A stretch of DNA of 64,000 nucleotides. Origin: JBKEDS01 sp047975545. Its GTDB lineage: Bacteria; Bacteroidota; Bacteroidia; Flavobacteriales; Flavobacteriaceae. The stretch covers positions 1-64,000 of the forward strand of contig JBKEDS010000014.1 in the NCBI GenBank assembly GCA_047975545.1, written 5' to 3'. The position numbers and the translations under genes are program-made. Below the pieces are notes generated by a model. It was given only the letters and a program-made list of their open reading frames with translations. It searched no databases and was not told the origin of the DNA. Below are positions 60,229-64,000 of this stretch, one piece after another (the first letter of the stretch is position 1; each line of letters begins with the position of its first letter).

Positions 60229-60267
60229 AAAAGCCCAAAACCGGATAATTTTGGTTTTGGGCTTTTA
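60229..60267. terminator. Strong bidirectional terminator
   Basis: AAAAGCCCAAAACC (60229-60242) pairs with GGTTTTGGGCTTTT (60253-60266) around a 10-base loop. A-run and T-run flanks serve both the plus-strand helicase and the convergent minus-strand transglycosylase gene. Confidence 0.9.
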
Positions 60268-60293
60268 TAGAGTTTCTACCTATGGTCTTCCTT

Positions 60294-61211
60294 TTAATAA
60301 TACCCTTTTTCGGGAATTTCAATTTTATAAAGCTTTCTTGATTTATTGTTTAGCTTGGGCTCGCGTAGCCATGGGTTGTGCAGTTTTAATATTTTATAGT
60401 TAATCCCATAGTTTTCGGCAAATTTTGTAAAATCGGCTACGGCAGTATCTACTTCAACTTTATAGGTTGGTACGTGGGTATACAAATCTTTTTCCCTAAA
60501 ATTAAAACCGTATTTTGATGGGTTGTTTAAAATTTCCTTTAAGGCAACTATCCTAAAAATATAGCGTCCGGTTTCCTCACCAAGAAGCAAATCGTAATAA
60601 TCGGAAACGTTTTGGTCTTTCAGCCTGTTGGATATTCCTACATTTCCTGCATTGTAGGCGGCAGCGGCAAGGGTCCACGACCCCAAACTTGCTTTCGACT
60701 TTAATAAATATTTACAGGCCACTTCGGTGGATTTTTCCAAATGGTAGCGCTCGTCTACATTTGCGTTAACCTCCAGGCCGTTTTCCCTTGCCGTTGCGGG
60801 CATTATTTGCCATACGCCACGAGCGCCCGCCGGCGATACGGCATTGGTTAGGCCACTTTCTATAACCGCCAGATATTTAAAATCATCGGGGATTCCGTGC
60901 TTTGCCAAAATGGGCTCGATAACGGGAAAATATTTATTGGCTCGCTTAAACATTAACAGTCCGTTAGATTGCCAATAGGTGTTTACCAAAAGCTCGCGGT
61001 CCATACGTTCGAAAATATCGGGTTGGCTTAATGGCATGGACTCGCCCGCAAAATTTAAGTCCTTGGGTATTTGTAGGGCGTAAACATTGTAATCGTTTAT
61101 TAGTTTTTTTTCGAAATTTTCGTCGGTCGGGGCATCTTGCAGGGCATAAATAAACAAGGCGCACAGGGCTACCAATCCTACAAAAGCTAAACCTTTTTCA
61201 ATTACCTTCAT
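60294..61211 (-). CDS. Lytic transglycosylase (SLT domain, MltD-like)
   Basis: The 305-residue protein has an N-terminal membrane helix or signal anchor (GLAFVGLVALCALFIYAL). The SLT lysozyme-like domain (~95-240) carries the catalytic Glu118 in LAVIESGLTNAVSPAGARGVWQIMP and later AAAYNAGNVGI. It cleaves peptidoglycan glycan strands with formation of 1,6-anhydroMurNAc. The C-terminal part (DFTKFAENYGINYKILKLHNPWL) resembles a LysM-like or linker segment, not a clear LysM. It is transcribed towards the helicase with a shared terminator. Confidence 0.92.
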   Translation of the reverse strand: MKVIEKGLAFVGLVALCALFIYALQDAPTDENFEKKLINDYNVYALQIPKDLNFAGESMPLSQPDIFERMDRELLVNTYWQSNGLLMFKRANKYFPVIEPILAKHGIPDDFKYLAVIESGLTNAVSPAGARGVWQIMPATARENGLEVNANVDERYHLEKSTEVACKYLLKSKASLGSWTLAAAAYNAGNVGISNRLKDQNVSDYYDLLLGEETGRYIFRIVALKEILNNPSKYGFNFREKDLYTHVPTYKVEVDTAVADFTKFAENYGINYKILKLHNPWLREPKLNNKSRKLYKIEIPEKGYY

Positions 61212-61245
61212 TTTTGTTTTTTGTTTTAAATGTAGTTATTTTTAA

Positions 61246-61911
61246 TTAATTACACATGATTATATTGGGCAAATTTTCGTTAAACCATTTGTACTTGTTT
61301 ATAATCATAATATGGGTTCCGCCCTTTACTACAATGCAATTTTTAATGTTTTTAATAGGAAATACAATATCCTTATCGCCATGGATATGGATAATATTGG
61401 TTGAAAACTCGCTTTGTTTCCAGCACAGCATTTGCTTTATGGCCCAATTTAGGTAACTACTGCTGTTAACCGACAAATACATTTTATATAATTCTAACCG
61501 TTTAACCACTTTATCGCCAAAAGCGTACTTTGCAAGTACGTCCAACTTATTTACCAAAGGGGTGGGCAACAATTTGTATGCCATTGTAGTCTTGGTTATT
61601 CGCATTTTTTTGGGCAACTCCTTATTGGATTTTACGCTCGATACAATTATTAGCTTTTTTACCGAAATGTGCTTTCGCATTTCCTGCACTAAAACACCCC
61701 CGAACGACACGCCTAACAAAACGGGATTTTCGTGTTTAATACATTGTACCATACGAAACGCATAAGTTTCTATCGGTTCGTTTTCTATTGGCATTAGCCA
61801 CTCCAAATAATGCAACTCAAAACGGTTTTCGGGCAAGGCGATATGTTCGAATATTTTTGGACCGGCTGCCATGCCGGGCATTAAATAAACGTGTGTTTTT
61901 GGGCTGTTCAT
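61246..61911 (-). CDS. Alpha/beta hydrolase
   Basis: The 221-residue protein shows a small alpha/beta hydrolase pattern. These are an early YLMPGMAAGPKIFEHI oxyanion-side segment, the nucleophile elbow GVSFGG (Ser in VLLGVSFGGVLVQEM), an acid in HIHGDKDIVFP and the His in VKGGTHIMI. No signal peptide; cytosolic. Substrate is unknown. It lies 34 bp upstream of the transglycosylase gene on the same strand and may share its transcript. It is divergent from the small acetyltransferase-like gene. Confidence 0.82.
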   Translation of the reverse strand: MNSPKTHVYLMPGMAAGPKIFEHIALPENRFELHYLEWLMPIENEPIETYAFRMVQCIKHENPVLLGVSFGGVLVQEMRKHISVKKLIIVSSVKSNKELPKKMRITKTTMAYKLLPTPLVNKLDVLAKYAFGDKVVKRLELYKMYLSVNSSSYLNWAIKQMLCWKQSEFSTNIIHIHGDKDIVFPIKNIKNCIVVKGGTHIMIINKYKWFNENLPNIIMCN

Positions 61912-62000
61912 TTAAACTATAATATCTATAAAAACAAACCCCAAAGCCTTTACTGTACTGCAAATTACAGACTTGACGTTTATTTGAAGCATATTTTTTG

Positions 62001-62008
62001 TAACTTTG
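62001..62008 (+). promoter_or_regulatory. -7 box before the acetyltransferase-like gene
   Basis: TAACTTTG matches TAnnTTTG, 71 bp before the ATG at 62080. A TTTG lies 14 bp upstream, shorter than usual. Confidence 0.4.
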
Positions 62009-62079
62009 CAGAACAAATTTAAAGAATTTTGTCTCAAACGCTTCTAAACTTCCCTTAAAAAAGAACAAAAACCGCAATT

Positions 62080-62376
62080 ATGATTGATGCCGCAGATGTA
62101 ATAGACAACGATTTTTTACGCCAATTTGAATTGAAAGTTGACGAGAAACTTGCCAAAATTGAATACTCGCTTCAGGAACGGAAAATTTTTCTTACCAAAT
62201 TAATAATTCCCGAGGAAATTAACGATGCCGATTTTAGCAAGGCATTTTTAACCGCCGTTTTTAACTGCATTGAAGACCGCAATTTAAGCGTCGTGCCCAC
62301 AAGTCCGGAAATAGCCAAGTTTGTTAGGGGCAACCGCAGGTTTAAGCGCATGCTGCCCGTTGGGGTAAGGATTTAA
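62080..62376 (+). CDS. Small acetyltransferase-like protein (YjdJ/GNAT-related)
   Basis: The 98-residue protein has the short YjdJ-like layout: LAKIEYSLQERKIFLTKLIIPEEI, then KAFLTAVFNCIEDRNLSVVP-TSPEIAKFV. The LSVVP-x-SPEIAKF segment mirrors the C-terminal VVPxCPFVAxY of YjdJ-type N-acetyltransferases. The R-x-x-G-x-A loop of classical GNATs is degenerate, so catalysis is uncertain. No neighbour hints at the substrate. Confidence 0.65.
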   Translation: MIDAADVIDNDFLRQFELKVDEKLAKIEYSLQERKIFLTKLIIPEEINDADFSKAFLTAVFNCIEDRNLSVVPTSPEIAKFVRGNRRFKRMLPVGVRI

Positions 62377-62411
62377 CTGGAATATTTGTAAGCAATCGTT
62401 TTTAACCAAGT

Positions 62412-64000
62412 TTAAAAAGTTAAGAATTTTTTGTGCAAAGCCTGTGTGTTTTCCTTAAAATACCAGCCTTTACCCTGCTTGTTGTACTCGTCTATATTTA
62501 TTTCGACAAGTGGGCTTAAATGATATTCTATATTTAAAAATGAATAGTGAAGCATATAATCCTTGTTATTTAGAGCTTGGTTTATTGGTGGCAACTTGTG
62601 CCTTCCTATTTTTATTTCAGAAATAATTTGCTTAAAGCCAGATTCCAACTGCTTTGTTGTATTCTGGTTTAAATTGCCATCGATATTGTCGGGTAGCCTT
62701 ACCTTGTCATGTAGGGTTAGCGCTATTTTCTCCACGTTTTCGGCCTCCAAGGAATACGTACTGCCCATAAGTGCTTTTTCGACTTCTTTTTCGGATGCGA
62801 CTTCTATTGGTTTCTCTTTTTTATAAAGTGCCCTGTACACCTGAAACAAGTATTGGTATTTTGGATTTGCTACATTATCTTGGTTTTCAAACATTTTAAC
62901 TTTAACCAATTCGCTATTGGCAGTGGTAACAAGTGCCTGCAACGGCAATTTATAATTACTTAAAAACGAAATAGTTACAGGCAACAAACTGATATGGTTA
63001 ACGACTACCTTTTCTTTTACCTTTTTAAAAATGGTATTGGACAATATATCCAAAAACTTATTAAGCTTAACAAACAATCGCCCCAACAAACCCATTATTG
63101 CATTTTTAAAAACTTGAAATAACGAGTTTACGCTAAACACGCTTTTTAACATAACCACAAGGCGCTTAATACTTAGTTTTACCAAGGTGTCTTGTACCTC
63201 GCGTTGGTAAGTGTTTAAGTTTTCGGCCTTAAAAAACCCCACACTATTTATTTCGTTAACAAAGGCTTGCTCCAATTCTACCTTGTTTTTTAATGTAATA
63301 AAGGGGAATAAAGGCCTGTTTTTTTCTTTTTTTCTAAACCCTTCCTGTCCTTCCGACAGCGATTTAAACGTACTTAGCTTACCATAATTAAAAGCGTATT
63401 GCCTTGCCTTTAACGATGCAAAACCACCAAAAGCGCTTATTTCCTCGCCTGGTAAGCTTATAATATTGTTTTCCGAATTTATGGGAAGAATGGCCACGCG
63501 GTTGGCTTTATCGTTCTTACCGTCGGTGTTTAACGAAAAATCGAATATTATTTTAAATACGGTTTGCGCAAAGCGGTTTTTATCTTCGGGGGTTTCTATT
63601 TTAAGAACCTTATAGCCATCGGGCTCAAACTTATCGGAATACATTTTGTTTTCCACCAAATCCCGTAATGCCTCAAACTCGCTATCGCCTATAAACAAAC
63701 ACTTGCTGTTGGGCTCGCCCAAGGAAATACATGTTTTTTTTAGCTCGTTTTTAAAATAGCTTATTACGTCACGGGTACCTATTGAAATAATATGCGCCTT
63801 TAAATTGGCTTTTATTTTGTTATAGGCGGTTCTTAAAATTTCGAAATCTAAAGTATCCCCCAAATGTTCGTTCTTATCCAAATAATTGAATATGGTTTGC
63901 CTAAGCTCCAGGTTTTCCTTCATATCCATTATTTTATGTTCTTCTTTTATACGGCCTTGGTTTTTTAGGGTGGTTACCAAACTGGTTGTAACCCCTATAA
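62412..64000 (-). CDS. Large protein of unknown function, N-terminus beyond the right edge
   Basis: On the minus strand the frame stays open from the right edge to 62412. The first visible residues, IGVTTSLVTTLKNQGRIKEE, look like the end of a membrane or helical segment rather than a start, and the only early start codon (TTG at 63980) is weak. The gene therefore probably begins outside the window. The visible ~528 residues are charged and mostly helical, with hydrophobic patches (LFQVFKNAIMGLLGRLFVKL near the middle and a VNHISLLPVTISFL segment). No enzyme motif or named domain is recognised. The composition is even and no transfer signal is evident. Confidence 0.6.
   Translation of the reverse strand, partial: IGVTTSLVTTLKNQGRIKEEHKIMDMKENLELRQTIFNYLDKNEHLGDTLDFEILRTAYNKIKANLKAHIISIGTRDVISYFKNELKKTCISLGEPNSKCLFIGDSEFEALRDLVENKMYSDKFEPDGYKVLKIETPEDKNRFAQTVFKIIFDFSLNTDGKNDKANRVAILPINSENNIISLPGEEISAFGGFASLKARQYAFNYGKLSTFKSLSEGQEGFRKKEKNRPLFPFITLKNKVELEQAFVNEINSVGFFKAENLNTYQREVQDTLVKLSIKRLVVMLKSVFSVNSLFQVFKNAIMGLLGRLFVKLNKFLDILSNTIFKKVKEKVVVNHISLLPVTISFLSNYKLPLQALVTTANSELVKVKMFENQDNVANPKYQYLFQVYRALYKKEKPIEVASEKEVEKALMGSTYSLEAENVEKIALTLHDKVRLPDNIDGNLNQNTTKQLESGFKQIISEIKIGRHKLPPINQALNNKDYMLHYSFLNIEYHLSPLVEINIDEYNKQGKGWYFKENTQALHKKFLTF

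Overview
The window reads as a chromosomal segment of a member of the Flavobacteriaceae (Bacteroidota), probably marine. Several things point there. Lipoproteins have acidic export-type N-termini just after the lipobox cysteine (C-S-N-D-D-D, C-F-K-D-D-D-D). Promoters match the Bacteroidota TTTG / TAnnTTTG pattern, and Shine-Dalgarno sequences are weak. Families typical of the phylum (DUF4252, DUF5074/BtuG, DUF4202, PepSY + TonB receptor) are present, as is a secreted sulfatase beside a GH2 beta-galactosidase. No rRNA, tRNA, insertion sequence or CRISPR array was seen.

Layout. 0-3.5 kb: folD (cut by the left edge), ffh, lptB and a small lipoprotein. 3.7-5.9 kb: an ECF sigma factor operon with a single-pass membrane protein and two DUF4252 proteins, preceded by a GTAAC-N16-CGTC promoter that suggests autoregulation. 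6-8.6 kb: a lipoprotein S41 protease, an intergenic stretch of decayed repeats, and a PP-loop ATPase. 8.8-19.5 kb: a vitamin B12 uptake locus. Its minus-strand arm has a cobalamin riboswitch, a BtuB-like receptor, a BtuG-like propeller lipoprotein and two more surface lipoproteins. Its plus-strand arm has a BtuFCD-type ABC importer split by a KilA-N gene of foreign look. A 35-residue membrane protein gene lies between the two arms. 19.5-23.3 kb: rmuC, then a SatD-like/DUF3307 pair behind a strictly periodic array of three 20-bp palindromes, then a thioesterase. 23.3-27.1 kb: PepSY protein and siderophore receptor. 27.3-31.3 kb: carB, rpmH and a TPR protein.

31.3-42.7 kb is one long minus-strand run. 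It holds LytTR/LytS-type signalling genes, then a lineage-specific block of poorly known lipoproteins and small proteins (YwqK/MORN-like, WGR-like, a frameshifted YARHG protein), ending in lemA-DUF1266-DUF3137. 42.8-47.9 kb: beta-galactosidase and sulfatase for sulfated polysaccharide breakdown. 48-64 kb: mostly housekeeping: comM/yifB, hsp20, an S9 peptidase, an orphan SUFU-like gene, a pabB-tilS-ade-DUF4202 run, an epimerase, a DEAD-box helicase, a lytic transglycosylase, a hydrolase, a small acetyltransferase-like protein and a large unknown protein that runs off the right edge.

The observations most worth following are three. First, a pair of homologous ~95-nt leaders, each with an 18-codon upstream ORF and a 13-bp palindrome, precede two unrelated lipoprotein genes on opposite strands about 4 kb apart. 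Second, the 28-bp-periodic operator array lies in front of the SatD-like gene. Third, the B12 locus contains an unannotated small membrane protein and an intruding KilA-N gene. All functions are inferred from reading the sequence; no database search was run.
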